Origin: Cysteiniphilum sp. JM-1 | GTDB lineage: Bacteria > Pseudomonadota > Gammaproteobacteria > Francisellales > Francisellaceae | Direction of reading: 5' to 3' | DNA length: 45,588 nucleotides | NCBI RefSeq assembly: GCF_008711525.1 | Contig: NZ_VXKS01000020.1 | Location: 1 to 45,588, forward strand | Notes under the pieces: generated by a model | The model's database searches: none | Seen by the model: only the letters and a program-made list of their open reading frames with translations | What the model was told of the DNA's origin: nothing | In this document: positions 1 through 8,221 of the stretch, piece by piece | Numbering within the stretch: position 1 is the first letter of the stretch | Layout of the letters: every line of letters begins with the position of its first letter | Made by a program: the position numbers and the translations under genes

Positions 1-161
1 TGCGTCGATCACGTCTCCACAAAAAATCAAAAAAAATCTGTAGTGCCTTAACTCAACTTTGTGTATGGCTCAATGCCTTATGCTGTCTACGTTTCAGAAA
101 TTTTGCTTACCAAGTTGGGGTTAGAAATAATATTTTGAAATTCAAGTAATAGGAGCAGAAA
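1..161 (+). other. Left edge: open frame of unknown identity
   Basis: A reading frame open at the window edge runs from base 3 to a TAA at 147-149 (48 residues, rich in Arg, Lys, Leu and Cys near the middle). I do not recognise it. It could be the tail of a gene, for example a transposase, or chance. A Shine-Dalgarno-like AGGAG lies at 151-155, serving the small ORF that starts at 162. Confidence 0.2.
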
Positions 162-280
162 ATGACCGTAACAAAAGAAACACAGCAAAAAGCATCAACT
201 TGGCAAAAGTTCAAAAAAGAATATATCAAGTTTTGTTCATTACAAGCGCAGTCACAGCTGTATTTATAATCGTAGCGTAG
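162..280 (+). pseudogene. Small membrane peptide gene with apparent frameshift
   Basis: An ATG at 162 preceded by AGGAG (151-155) opens a charged, amphipathic N-terminus (many K, Q and E) that stops at 267-269 after 35 codons. In the +1 frame, from about base 232 to the TAG at 278-280, the DNA encodes a clean hydrophobic helix (FITSAVTAVFIIVA). One extra T in the TTTT run near 231-234 would join the two into a 39-residue single-span peptide ending 2 bp before the convergent flippase stop. This may be a real frameshift mutation, a sequencing error or, less likely, programmed slippage. The architecture resembles small oxidase-type subunits, but I cannot assign a family. Confidence 0.4.
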
Positions 281-282
281 TG

Positions 283-1566
283 CTAGCGTTGTTTACGTAT
301 AAAGGTAAAGATAGTTGGGTTAACACCAAGTTTCTTGATCACAAAATAAGTTAATACTAAGTTCCAGAAAATCATCGCAATCGCTGAAGCAATCGCGACA
401 CCAAAGGCATGTAAACTTGGAATAAGGGCAATGCCTAGGACAATATTAATAACAAGTGCGATATAAAAGACACGACATGTTGTTTTCTCAAATCCTGCCA
501 TATTTAAGATGGTAAAGACACTACCACAGAGGACGTTAACCGCTTGACCAATCATTAATACGCAAAATAGTGAGTAAGCTTGGGTATACGCCTGACCATA
601 AAGCATAGTAATCCAATAACCTGCAATAATCAGAACTATCATACCAAGTGATGATAATCCGCAGATAATACGTGTATACTCGGTGATTTTAGTTTGAAAT
701 GCATCGCGTGATAGCATTTTATAGTCATTGGCTACTTGCGCCACAATATTGGCACTAACGGCATTTAACACAAAGACAACTAAGGCGCTTAATTGCAGTG
801 CTACGGCGTAATAAGCAATACTTTCATTACTAGAGAATATTTTTAGTAAGACAATATCGATTTGACTTAAGAGTAAATTTCCCCATTTCAATAACATAAA
901 AGAGAGGTTGCTACCCTGTGGCTTATGACTTTTAAATCCGTGTTTGACACTTATTTTTAACCATAATATAAGCATATATAGGGTAATCGCAGCAAACATA
1001 GAGCCCACAAGTAGGGGAGCATTGTGAATCTCGATCACAATATAAATGCCAATAATCAGTAGCATAATCAGACGCATGATAAATTGGATTAAGTTGGCAT
1101 AAATCACTTTTTTATTGGCAACATAAAAAGACTGCAAAAGGTTAGCAATAAAAAAAGGCAGCGCAAATAAGAAAGCAAAAACCTCAATAAAACTGGCATT
1201 AGGATCAAATAAATAGATATAGCTAAAGCAGCCGATACAAGCAAAGATCAGAATAATTATCCCGCGGCGCCAAAACCAGTTGTGTAGTTGGAAAACTTCT
1301 TTTGTACGTGTAACCCCGTTGTTGCTAGACCAGCCCCAGCTGCGAGCTAAAATCCCATCGGCTCCTAAGGTGGCAATTACAGCGGAAATCGTGGCAATGG
1401 TCACACCAAACATATATTGCCCATATTCAGAAACAGTTAGATAGTGTGCCAATAAAATGGCAGAGGCAAAGGCGGTCATCTGTCCTAAGCCTTGTACAAA
1501 CATTGTCCCTAGAGATTTGATGAGAATTTCATTGTGAAGTAATTTTTTAACTTTTACGGTTAACAT
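283..1566 (-). CDS. Polysaccharide flippase (Wzx/MATE-like, oligosaccharide exporter family)
   Basis: The product of 427 residues is almost entirely hydrophobic, with about 12 to 14 membrane segments and an N-terminal pattern (KSLGTMFVQGLGQMTAF) typical of polysaccharide biosynthesis exporters that flip lipid-linked oligosaccharides across the inner membrane. The frame stays open 37 codons further upstream, inside tusE. I chose the ATG at 1566 because the tusE stop codon (1570-1568) ends one base before it, the usual arrangement for translational coupling. No glycosyltransferases lie in view, so the substrate (O-antigen, capsule or other glycan) cannot be told. Family call is fairly sure; substrate is unknown. 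Confidence 0.75.
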   Translation of the reverse strand: MLTVKVKKLLHNEILIKSLGTMFVQGLGQMTAFASAILLAHYLTVSEYGQYMFGVTIATISAVIATLGADGILARSWGWSSNNGVTRTKEVFQLHNWFWRRGIIILIFACIGCFSYIYLFDPNASFIEVFAFLFALPFFIANLLQSFYVANKKVIYANLIQFIMRLIMLLIIGIYIVIEIHNAPLLVGSMFAAITLYMLILWLKISVKHGFKSHKPQGSNLSFMLLKWGNLLLSQIDIVLLKIFSSNESIAYYAVALQLSALVVFVLNAVSANIVAQVANDYKMLSRDAFQTKITEYTRIICGLSSLGMIVLIIAGYWITMLYGQAYTQAYSLFCVLMIGQAVNVLCGSVFTILNMAGFEKTTCRVFYIALVINIVLGIALIPSLHAFGVAIASAIAMIFWNLVLTYFVIKKLGVNPTIFTFIRKQR

Positions 1567-1567
1567 C

Positions 1568-1888
1568 TTAAATGCATCTTTTAGGTTTGGGTAATCCTGC
1601 GATTTTAGCGGCTTGTACTGCAGGTGAGATCGGAAATAAGGTTTGCAGATAAAGGCTATTGCCAATGTTACTGCCATATTTTTCTTTGAGAGACTTCACC
1701 AAAAGGCGAATCGCCGGCGCTGTTTTATGTATCTCATAGTATTCACGTAAGAAATCAATAACCTGCCAATGCGCCTCGGTTAGTATAATATTTTCGTCTT
1801 TGGCAAACAAATAAGCAATATCAGCTGACCATTGTCTATGATCTTTCAAAAAGCCGTGCTCATCAAGTGGTGTACTAAATTGGGTCAT
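1568..1888 (-). CDS. tusE: TusE/DsrC-family sulfur relay protein
   Basis: The 106-residue protein has the DsrC/TusE signature: an N-terminal LDEHGFL segment, a helix with W and DFLREYY, and the conserved C-terminal end GLPKPKRC-I with the penultimate cysteine that carries persulfide sulfur. TusE takes sulfur from TusBCD and passes it with MnmA into 2-thiouridine of tRNA. No tusBCD or dsr genes are in view, and only the single C-terminal Cys is seen, which favours TusE over sulfite-reducing DsrC. The ATG at 1888 is preferred over an in-frame TTG at 1912. The gene is directly coupled to the flippase downstream, an odd functional pairing. Confidence 0.85.
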   Translation of the reverse strand: MTQFSTPLDEHGFLKDHRQWSADIAYLFAKDENIILTEAHWQVIDFLREYYEIHKTAPAIRLLVKSLKEKYGSNIGNSLYLQTLFPISPAVQAAKIAGLPKPKRCI

Positions 1889-1955
1889 TAATATAGAAAA
1901 TGAAATTTTCAATCGCCATATGGTAGAGGAATTTAGTGAGATAGTGAAGTTGAAA

Positions 1956-2504
1956 TTAAACGGTTAGATTATATAAACCCACTTCAATATTGCCTAATAC
2001 CTGTTTATATATCCAAGAAAATGGTAGTTGATCAGGGTTGAAGTTATAAACATGTACATCCCATAGTTTGGTTGATGCGTCGTAGTCAATAACCATGTTT
2101 AAATAACAAGGTGCATTACTGTTATTACTCAAGGTATAAAATGAGCTATCAGACATCGTTTGAAAAGCAGGTAGTGGATATTCTGAATTATTTGTTGTTA
2201 CCCAACATTGTTGAACTTCTGTTTGCGAAGGGAGGCTAACACGTGCGCGCGAGGCAAAATAAATTGTTGTAATGCCTTTTTCATGGTGAACTCTTTCGAG
2301 TAATCCAAAATAGTTATTATTGATGTATTGATTCAACAACAATGAGATATAACGTGTAGAGCTATCATTTTCTTCACATGAGTGATGTGTGCAAGAAGTT
2401 AATGAGAACATCGTTATTAAAAATATAATGATAGTTGAGGGAAATACAAACCATCTTGACGCTTTTCTAGGTACTGAAAGTTTCTTATGTAAAAGTGTCA
2501 ACAT
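1956..2504 (-). CDS. Putative lipoprotein of unknown function
   Basis: The product is 182 residues long. A basic N-terminus is followed by a hydrophobic stretch (FPSTIIIFLITMF) and a lipobox LTSC with the cysteine at about residue 38, so it is likely exported and lipid-anchored. The rest has no motif I recognise. It contains further cysteines (CEEN, QQCW, APCY) that could form disulfides in the periplasm. The ATG at 2504 is preferred over an in-frame TTG three codons upstream. It follows rpsA on the same strand after a likely terminator, so it may have its own promoter. Lipoprotein call is good; function is unknown. Confidence 0.6.
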   Translation of the reverse strand: MLTLLHKKLSVPRKASRWFVFPSTIIIFLITMFSLTSCTHHSCEENDSSTRYISLLLNQYINNNYFGLLERVHHEKGITTIYFASRARVSLPSQTEVQQCWVTTNNSEYPLPAFQTMSDSSFYTLSNNSNAPCYLNMVIDYDASTKLWDVHVYNFNPDQLPFSWIYKQVLGNIEVGLYNLTV

Positions 2505-2562
2505 GATTCGCAAAATAAATTAAGTCCTTTAATTTAGTCAAAATAAAACAGATAAAGCAAGA

Positions 2563-2584
2563 AAGGCAACATAATTGTTGCCTT
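2563..2584 (-). terminator. Rho-independent terminator of rpsA
   Basis: A perfect 8-bp stem AAGGCAAC / GTTGCCTT with a 6-base loop begins 12 bases past the rpsA stop codon. On the minus strand it is followed by a T-rich stretch (TTTCTTGCTTT). Confidence 0.6.
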
Positions 2585-2596
2585 ATATAATTGCTT

Positions 2597-4258
2597 TTAC
2601 TTGTTCAATTTTTCTTTGATCAAGTCACCAATGGTTGTTGGTGCCATTTGCTCAGCTTTGTAGTTAGTTTTAGCTGTTTTTTCCATATCTTCATCCAAGC
2701 CTTTGATTGAAAGGTTGATGCTGCGACGCTTAGTGTCAATATTGCTAACGCGCGCTTCAATTTCCTGACCTACTTTAAGAACATGGCGGGCATCTTCAAC
2801 GTGCTCACGTGAAATATCAGCAACACGAATGAAGCCTTCTACTTCAGGTGCAAGCTCAACGTTGGCACCATTTTGTTGAACAGCAGTGATAACACCAGTT
2901 ACTTTGGCACCTTTGTCATTTGCAGAGGTGTACTGTGTAAATGGATCATCAGAAAGCTGCTTAATGCCAAGTGCGATACGCTCACGCTCGATATCAACAG
3001 AAAGCATAACGGCTTCGATATCTTCACCTTTCTTCAATTGCTTAACAACGTCTTCAGCTTTGTTCCAAGCAACATCAGAAATGTGTACCAGACCATCGAT
3101 ATTGCCATCTAAGCCAATAAAGATACCAAAGTCTGTGATAGAGCGGATCTTACCATTAACTTTATCACCTGGCTTATGTGCATCAGCAAATGCTTGCCAT
3201 GGATTGATAATGCATTGCTTCATGCCAAGAGAGATACGGTGACGTGAAGCATCAACTTCTAATACCATCACTTCAACTTCTTGACCTAAAGAAACTAATT
3301 TGTGTGGGTTAGCATTCTTGTTCGTCCAATCCATTTCAGATGTGTGAACAAGACCTTCAATACCTTCTTTAAGCTTAACAAAACAACCGTAGTCAGTAAT
3401 GTTAGTGATTTTGCCCATAAGTTTAGTACCAACAGCAAGCTCTTCAGCAACGCTCGCCCAAGGATCTTCACCCAACTGCTTGATACCAAGAGAGATACGA
3501 CCTTTATCATTATCAAATTTGATGATTTTAACATCGATTTCATCACCAAGCGCTAGCATATCACTTGGGTGTTTGATGCGACTCCAAGACATATCAGTGA
3601 TGTGTAATAAACCATCAACACCGCCAAGGTCAATAAATGCACCAAAGTCAGTGATGTTTTTAACAACACCTTTAACAACTGAACCTTCGCTTAACTTCTC
3701 GAACAATGCGTCACGATCTTCTTGTGTCTCAGCTTCGATAACCGCACGACGAGAAACAACGATATTGTTGCGCTTAGTGTCAAGTTTAACAATCTTAAGC
3801 TCGATATCTTTGTCTTCTAGGTGAGAAATATCACGTAATGGACGAACATCAACAAGAGATCCTGGTAAGAACGCACGTAAGCCTTTAACTTCAACTGTGT
3901 AACCGCCACGAACGTGGTTTGTGATGCGACCCAATACAGTTTCTTGATCATCACATGCTTTCTCAAGCGCATCCCAAACTTCGATACGCTTCGCTTTTTC
4001 ACGAGATAGACGTGTTTCACCGTTGCTATTATCTAATGCGTCAAGCACAACATCTACTTGATCACCAACTTGAACTTCAATTTCGCCTTGATCATTTTTG
4101 AATTGATCAAGAGAAACGATAGATTCTGATTTTAAACCTGCGTCGATCCAAGCAAATTCACGATCAATCGCAACAATAGTTGCTTTGATGATCTTGCCAA
4201 CACGCATTTCAGTTTCTTTTAGTGAAGCTTCAAAGAGGTCTTTAAAATTTTCAGTCAT
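2597..4258 (-). CDS. rpsA: 30S ribosomal protein S1
   Basis: The product has 553 residues, close to the 557 of E. coli S1, and shows six consecutive S1 RNA-binding domains. The later ones repeat patterns such as [34 protein letters not shown] and [10 protein letters not shown] about every 87 residues. S1 binds mRNA 5' leaders on the 30S subunit and is needed for translation of mRNAs with weak Shine-Dalgarno sites. The start at 4258 has a modest GGAA upstream, which is usual for this self-regulated gene. A promoter and a structured leader precede it. In many gammaproteobacteria cmk and ihfB flank rpsA; neither is here. Confidence 0.97.
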   Translation of the reverse strand: MTENFKDLFEASLKETEMRVGKIIKATIVAIDREFAWIDAGLKSESIVSLDQFKNDQGEIEVQVGDQVDVVLDALDNSNGETRLSREKAKRIEVWDALEKACDDQETVLGRITNHVRGGYTVEVKGLRAFLPGSLVDVRPLRDISHLEDKDIELKIVKLDTKRNNIVVSRRAVIEAETQEDRDALFEKLSEGSVVKGVVKNITDFGAFIDLGGVDGLLHITDMSWSRIKHPSDMLALGDEIDVKIIKFDNDKGRISLGIKQLGEDPWASVAEELAVGTKLMGKITNITDYGCFVKLKEGIEGLVHTSEMDWTNKNANPHKLVSLGQEVEVMVLEVDASRHRISLGMKQCIINPWQAFADAHKPGDKVNGKIRSITDFGIFIGLDGNIDGLVHISDVAWNKAEDVVKQLKKGEDIEAVMLSVDIERERIALGIKQLSDDPFTQYTSANDKGAKVTGVITAVQQNGANVELAPEVEGFIRVADISREHVEDARHVLKVGQEIEARVSNIDTKRRSINLSIKGLDEDMEKTAKTNYKAEQMAPTTIGDLIKEKLNK

Positions 4259-4282
4259 GGTTTAGTTCCAATATATCTTAAG

Positions 4283-4338
4283 CCAGTGGTTAGTTATACA
4301 TTGAGTTTACGGCATTCACTGGAAAACTGCATAAACTC
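4283..4338 (-). promoter_or_regulatory. rpsA leader with two competing hairpins
   Basis: In the rpsA 5' UTR, GAGTTTA (4303-4309) can pair with TAAACTC (4332-4338). Alternatively CCAGTG (4283-4288) can pair with CACTGG (4317-4322). The second stem encloses one arm of the first, so the two cannot form together. S1 represses its own translation through leader structure in E. coli, so a similar switch is plausible here; that is inference. Confidence 0.4.
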
Positions 4339-4356
4339 AGCCTAAAAGGTGGCAAG

Positions 4357-4385
4357 ATTTTAAAGGATTGTCTTGATGTTTTCAA
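4357..4385 (-). promoter_or_regulatory. Sigma70 promoter of rpsA
   Basis: On the minus strand TTGAAA (4385-4380) and TAAAAT (4362-4357) are separated by 17 bases. Transcription would start near 4350, giving a leader of about 90 bases. Confidence 0.6.
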
Positions 4386-4512
4386 TCAGTTGTTGCAGTT
4401 TTGTGCAAAAAAGTCAAAAGTTAAATGGTTTATCCGCTTTCTATTAGCTGAAATAGTCGAAGCGGTATATGCTAATGCTACACATCCTTTAAGTAAAGCT
4501 CGCTAATACAAT

Positions 4513-5436
4513 ATGAAGAGTTACCTATGTTTTGACCTAGGCGGAACCTATACCAAATATGCACTGATTGATCTGGCGGGAAATATCGTTACAGCTGATA
4601 AATATCACACCGGAGAAATCATCGATCCTGAGGCGCTGCTTCAGCAATTTATTGTGCGTTTTGTAGAATTAAAAAAGACATATCACATTGTGGGTGTTGG
4701 CTTTTCGTGTCATGGCATTGTAGATCCTCAAAGAGGTTGCATTGCTTTTGGTTCACCTTATGTTAAAGCGCTAGAAAATTACCCGTTAGTTGAGCGCTTT
4801 AAACAAGAAACAGGCGTTGAGCTTGTGGTGATTGAAAATGATGTTAATGCTGCAGCCATTGGTGAAGCAATCTATTGGCGAGAGAGTCATTATCAAAGCT
4901 ATCTTTTTTTAACATTGGGTACGAGTATTGGTGGTGCGATTATTATTAATGGTCAATTGTATCGTGGATTTAATAATGCGGCAGGTGAGTTTGGCTATCT
5001 GTTGACAAATGCACAGGATAATCAACAAAACAGTGGCAAAGCACAAAATATGCTACCAGGGGCTTGGGAAAGTTATGCTTCAGCCAAAGCGTTATTAGCA
5101 AACTATTGCGCTGCAACACAAAGTAAAGAAGTAAGCATAGCGCATTTTAAAGAGCAGTTATTTAATAAAAACCCTATTGCGCTACAGGTGTTTGAAGCGT
5201 ATTTGCATCAGGTTGTTGTCGGACTTATTTCATTGACGCATATATTGGCACCTGAGCTGATTATCATTGGTGGTGCGATCTCAGAGGAGATATTTTTTAT
5301 TGAAGCATTACGACAACGTTTTCAAGAAAAAGTATTGCCCTTTTATAAAGAGGTAAAAATTATGCCAGCGCATCTGGGCAATCATGCTGGTGTGCAAGGG
5401 GTTGCTGCTTTATTGAGCAAAATGAAGGTGTGTTAA
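4513..5436 (+). CDS. ROK-family sugar kinase
   Basis: The 307-residue protein begins with the ASKHA phosphate-binding loop (FDLGGTYTKYALID, D8-T12). It has the adenosine/sugar region CHGIVDPQRG and the catalytic ENDVNAAAIGE segment, where D110 would be the base. LTLGTSIGGAII and IIIGGAIS complete the fold. It likely phosphorylates a hexose or amino sugar with ATP. The zinc site of classic ROK proteins (GH plus CxCGxxGC) is missing: the His position is a Tyr (GEFGYLL) and there is no Cys cluster. This resembles beta-glucoside kinases and some short glucokinases. No transporter or regulator lies next to it, so the sugar is unknown. Confidence 0.85.
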   Translation: MKSYLCFDLGGTYTKYALIDLAGNIVTADKYHTGEIIDPEALLQQFIVRFVELKKTYHIVGVGFSCHGIVDPQRGCIAFGSPYVKALENYPLVERFKQETGVELVVIENDVNAAAIGEAIYWRESHYQSYLFLTLGTSIGGAIIINGQLYRGFNNAAGEFGYLLTNAQDNQQNSGKAQNMLPGAWESYASAKALLANYCAATQSKEVSIAHFKEQLFNKNPIALQVFEAYLHQVVVGLISLTHILAPELIIIGGAISEEIFFIEALRQRFQEKVLPFYKEVKIMPAHLGNHAGVQGVAALLSKMKVC

Positions 5437-5638
5437 CGATTATTTGCGTGAAGTGCTTGACGGATGCCGTAACTTTGGTTATCAATAACAGCAGAAGTTA
5501 AATTACAAAAATAACTAGAAAACAAAAATTTAAAAAAAATTAAGTTAAATAAACAGAAGTTTAAACGTCTTAAGGTGACTATCAGCATGAAGCTAAAAAT
5601 GAACACGATGTTTAGATGGAGGAAGGAGTAATAAAACA

Positions 5639-5965
5639 ATGGCAAATCAATATTCTCAGAGCTTTGAAATCATTCTGTCAAAGAAGTATGGAAGACCGGC
5701 AGAAGAAGTACTAAAGGATTATTCAAACGAAGGCTTAAGTTATGAGGACGTTGCTGGCAAGTTTGGCTTTAAAACCACGACGGTGCGCAAATGGTGTCGT
5801 AAATACAATATTGAGCTGTTGGGTCCCACCGATGGCAATGCCGCAAAGGCTTATGAGACACTTTATCAATCAAGTCTTAATGCTGTATCTGTCAATACTT
5901 ATAACGTACTGTATCGCTCTTGGTCAATTGATCACCAGTATTTTACGGTTGATAGAAAAAATTAA
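5639..5965 (+). CDS. Small helix-turn-helix protein
   Basis: The 108-residue protein carries a helix-turn-helix at about residues 33-57 (LSYEDVAGKFGFKTTTVRKWCRKYNI), of the kind found in small regulators and transposase N-termini. The N-terminal part (FEIILSKKYGRPAEEVLKDY) may form a helical dimer region; the C-terminus has no known motif. The start is set by a very strong ribosome site GGAGGAAGGAG (5618-5628), with ATG 10 bases on. A 14-codon mini-ORF (5587-5631) ends inside that site. The gene stands alone between the ROK kinase and the convergent MAPEG gene. DNA binding is inferred. Confidence 0.6.
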   Translation: MANQYSQSFEIILSKKYGRPAEEVLKDYSNEGLSYEDVAGKFGFKTTTVRKWCRKYNIELLGPTDGNAAKAYETLYQSSLNAVSVNTYNVLYRSWSIDHQYFTVDRKN

Positions 5966-5975
5966 GCTTTGATGA

Positions 5976-6410
5976 TTAATGCAGCTTAATCAACTCGATC
6001 AGCAGCATTAGAATTATCGTAAACAAAAAAGCAGTTGATAATAAAAACGAGCAGAGTCTTAAGCTTAAATTATTCGTTGTTAAGTGAATAATTGAGTTAA
6101 TGATCCTAAAGCTGACAAATAGCCAACCAAGGATGAGAAAATAACTGATCTGCATAAGCTCTGGATTGAGCAAGATGATGATAAAGCAGATATAAAAAAG
6201 CACAGGCATTTGAAATAAGTTATCAAGATGTCTTGAGGTGATTTCAAGCCAAGGATGCTCTTTCTTACAAAAATCCATCGTCCGCAAATCGTCCAGTGTG
6301 ATTTTCTCCTTGCGAATAGCATGAATGCGACTAAATAGGGTGATAAAAACACTGACGATGGTAAGAATCATCATCACAATAATCGGTATTGACCAAGCGG
6401 TTGTTGACAT
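5976..6410 (-). CDS. MAPEG-family membrane protein
   Basis: The 144-residue product has four predicted membrane helices. The MAPEG hallmarks are present: a polar HLDNLFQMPVLFYI stretch in the middle and RIINSIIHLTTNN followed by RLCSFLLS in the third helix region. Family members are trimeric membrane enzymes or relatives linked to glutathione and eicosanoid metabolism; most bacterial ones have no known substrate. The start has a clear GGAG upstream. It follows ibaG by 22 bases on the same strand, at the place where E. coli has murA, and is probably the last gene of the min-mla operon. Confidence 0.7.
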   Translation of the reverse strand: MSTTAWSIPIIVMMILTIVSVFITLFSRIHAIRKEKITLDDLRTMDFCKKEHPWLEITSRHLDNLFQMPVLFYICFIIILLNPELMQISYFLILGWLFVSFRIINSIIHLTTNNLSLRLCSFLLSTAFLFTIILMLLIELIKLH

Positions 6411-6432
6411 TGTGATACTCCAATTATTAAGT

Positions 6433-6684
6433 TTACTTAGCTAATGCTTGCCATTTTTCAGGTGTATATGTTTTCATAGCAATGGCGTGTAACTCACCTG
6501 ATGCAATGTACTCATTAATTGCGGCATAAACCATCTGTTGTTGTTTGACTTTACTTAGAACCCCGCTAAAAACATCACTGATAATCGTTGCATTAAAGTG
6601 TACGTTATCATCACTTTCAATTAGTGCAGTGGTGTTAGCCCCTAATTTATTCTCGATTAAGGTTTTTAACTCGACTGTATTCAT
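6433..6684 (-). CDS. ibaG: BolA-family protein IbaG
   Basis: The 83-residue protein matches BolA/IbaG in size and shape: a short helical N-terminus, HFNATIISDVFSG, then KVKQQQMVYAAINEYIASGELHAI with the conserved invariant His near the C-terminus. IbaG proteins bind monothiol glutaredoxins and iron-sulfur clusters and affect acid resistance. The genetic link to mlaB is conserved in E. coli (mlaFEDCB-ibaG-murA), which supports this name over BolA. It starts 13 bases after the mlaB stop. Confidence 0.85.
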   Translation of the reverse strand: MNTVELKTLIENKLGANTTALIESDDNVHFNATIISDVFSGVLSKVKQQQMVYAAINEYIASGELHAIAMKTYTPEKWQALAK

Positions 6685-6697
6685 GATTTGTAGTCTC

Positions 6698-7009
6698 TTA
6701 TTTGTATTGTTTTATAAAAGGTGAAAATAGATTATCTAAACCGTGGATGTTAATCAATGATTTAGCATTTTCTGAAACAAGACCCGTAAACTGCAGATCA
6801 ATGTTATTGCTTTGACAGTGTTGGATAATATGCATAAGAAGCGCAATGCCGGCGCTATCAATCTCTTGAGTATCATTAAGATCAATTTTTAGTGTTGATA
6901 TTATAGATTTAAGCGCATGATCTAGTTCTTTTTCAATGCTTGAAGCATTGCTAAAATTAAGATCGCCTTGCAGGCTAAAACTATTTGGATTTTTTATTGA
7001 TAAGCTCAC
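6698..7009 (-). CDS. mlaB: MlaB, STAS-domain subunit of the Mla lipid transporter
   Basis: The product is a single STAS domain of about 103 residues, with the core LKIDLNDTQEIDSAGIALLMHIIQHC in which the Ser follows the conserved Asp. MlaB binds the MlaF ATPase and is needed for assembly and activity of the MlaFEDB complex. The frame opens with a TTG at 7030; I prefer the GTG at 7009, which gives a normal domain length. Either way the gene overlaps the mlaC 3' end by about 29 bases or more, so translation is probably coupled. Its position between mlaC and ibaG fits. Confidence 0.8.
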   Translation of the reverse strand: MSLSIKNPNSFSLQGDLNFSNASSIEKELDHALKSIISTLKIDLNDTQEIDSAGIALLMHIIQHCQSNNIDLQFTGLVSENAKSLINIHGLDNLFSPFIKQYK

Positions 7010-7721
7010 TGTTCTTTTTCTCAATGGCAAGGTTAATATCTTTAAGAGTTTTATAGTCTTTAAACTGTGCTCTGAAGTTATCTAATATGCTGACACCAGC
7101 AACAGATAGATCATAAATTTTCCACTTGGCTGCAGCGTCTTTTCCTGCTTCATTTAACATTTTAATACTCAAATCAGAAGAGGATTGATTTTGCAAATTA
7201 ATGATTTTGCCAGTTACCACAATAAGACGTTGTCCTTGCCACGAGTTATTACTAAAAGGAAATATTTGAATATCATAATTACCCGCTTGAGCAATATTCT
7301 CAGCATATGAATAGGCTAACATTTGTGTGATTTCAGTGATAAACTTCTGTTGCTCGGTCTTGTCAGCTGCTTGCCAGCGTCCTTTGCCAACTAAAAGTTG
7401 TGCGATGATGTTTGTCGCTAAAAGTGGCATCACATGGGTGTTAATTAACTGGATCAATTCTTTGGGGTTTTGACTTAATTCATTTTTTGATTTAATCAAT
7501 GTTTTTTGTGTTTCAACAATAGATTTTTGCAGTAGCGCTACTGGGTCGGTATTTGTTGCAGGTTTGTTAATTGCAGCAGCAGGTTTTGTGCCTGCAGAGG
7601 TTACGGTTGTTACAGTTGTTGCAGGTTTAGCATCAGCTGCAAAGCTTAGCTGTATGCTGCTTGCCGTTAAAATGGTACTTGTCAATGCTATAATTTTTTT
7701 TGCTCTATTCATTTTATTCAT
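6981..7721 (-). CDS. mlaC: MlaC, periplasmic phospholipid-binding protein
   Basis: The 246-residue protein has an N-terminal signal peptide with likely cleavage after LSFA. A Thr/Ala/Pro-rich linker follows and then the MlaC (Tol-tolerance family) domain, with LLATNIIAQLLVGKGRWQAADKTEQQKFITEITQML typical of the family. MlaC ferries phospholipid across the periplasm between the OmpC-MlaA complex and MlaFEDB. The ATG overlaps the mlaD stop codon (TAATG) with GGAGATAAG upstream. The low-complexity linker after the signal is longer than in E. coli MlaC (211 residues). Confidence 0.9.
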   Translation of the reverse strand: MNKMNRAKKIIALTSTILTASSIQLSFAADAKPATTVTTVTSAGTKPAAAINKPATNTDPVALLQKSIVETQKTLIKSKNELSQNPKELIQLINTHVMPLLATNIIAQLLVGKGRWQAADKTEQQKFITEITQMLAYSYAENIAQAGNYDIQIFPFSNNSWQGQRLIVVTGKIINLQNQSSSDLSIKMLNEAGKDAAAKWKIYDLSVAGVSILDNFRAQFKDYKTLKDINLAIEKKNSELINKKSK

Positions 7722-8218
7722 TATTTCTTATCTCCAGAACCTGATACAAAGGTGTTGATCAGTGAGTTTAGGTTAATGGCTGAAGAGGTATTTGACAACT
7801 CTATGGTGCTACCATTTTCTAAGTATTTACTGTTATATAACCCAGGTATGTCCATATTTGATGGGTGAAGGGCAATAAAACTATCGCCTAAAATACCGCT
7901 TGTATCAATGGCAGCACCATAGCTGCTTGGAATATTGCTATAGCGTTTATTGATGTTTAAAGTCACATCAGCAATAAAGCCATTATAATTTGGTGTTAAG
8001 CTGATGCTGTCAACTTTACCGATTTCAACACCGGCAATACGTACTGCAGCACCCGGGCGCAAGCTGCCGATGTTTTGAAACTGTGCTTTGACTTGATAAG
8101 AGCTATTATCAAAGCCAGAAAGTGACATTCCGCTAACTTTTAATGCCATAAAGATAAGTGCAACAATGCCAAGAAGGACAAAAACACCTACTAATAGCTC
8201 ATAAGATTTTTTATACAT
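7721..8218 (-). CDS. mlaD: MlaD, MCE-domain subunit of the Mla transporter
   Basis: The 165-residue protein has one N-terminal membrane helix (LLVGVFVLLGIVALIFMALKV) and a single MCE domain including IGSLRPGAAVRIAGVEIGKVDSI and GILGDSFIAL. MlaD forms a hexameric ring in the periplasm that lipid passes through to MlaE. The start is preceded by AAGGAG. It lies 3 bases after mlaE and its stop overlaps the mlaC start. Confidence 0.92.
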   Translation of the reverse strand: MYKKSYELLVGVFVLLGIVALIFMALKVSGMSLSGFDNSSYQVKAQFQNIGSLRPGAAVRIAGVEIGKVDSISLTPNYNGFIADVTLNINKRYSNIPSSYGAAIDTSGILGDSFIALHPSNMDIPGLYNSKYLENGSTIELSNTSSAINLNSLINTFVSGSGDKK

Positions 8219-8221
8219 TTT

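Noticed and set aside
3399..3824. 141-residue open frame antisense to rpsA
   Set aside because: It mirrors the repeated S1 domains; the low-complexity Ser/Leu content is what the reverse strand of rpsA gives.
5433..5645. 70-residue hydrophobic frame on the minus strand
   Set aside because: It lies in an AT-rich intergenic gap, which yields Phe/Leu-rich frames by chance, and overlaps the strong ribosome site of the HTH gene.
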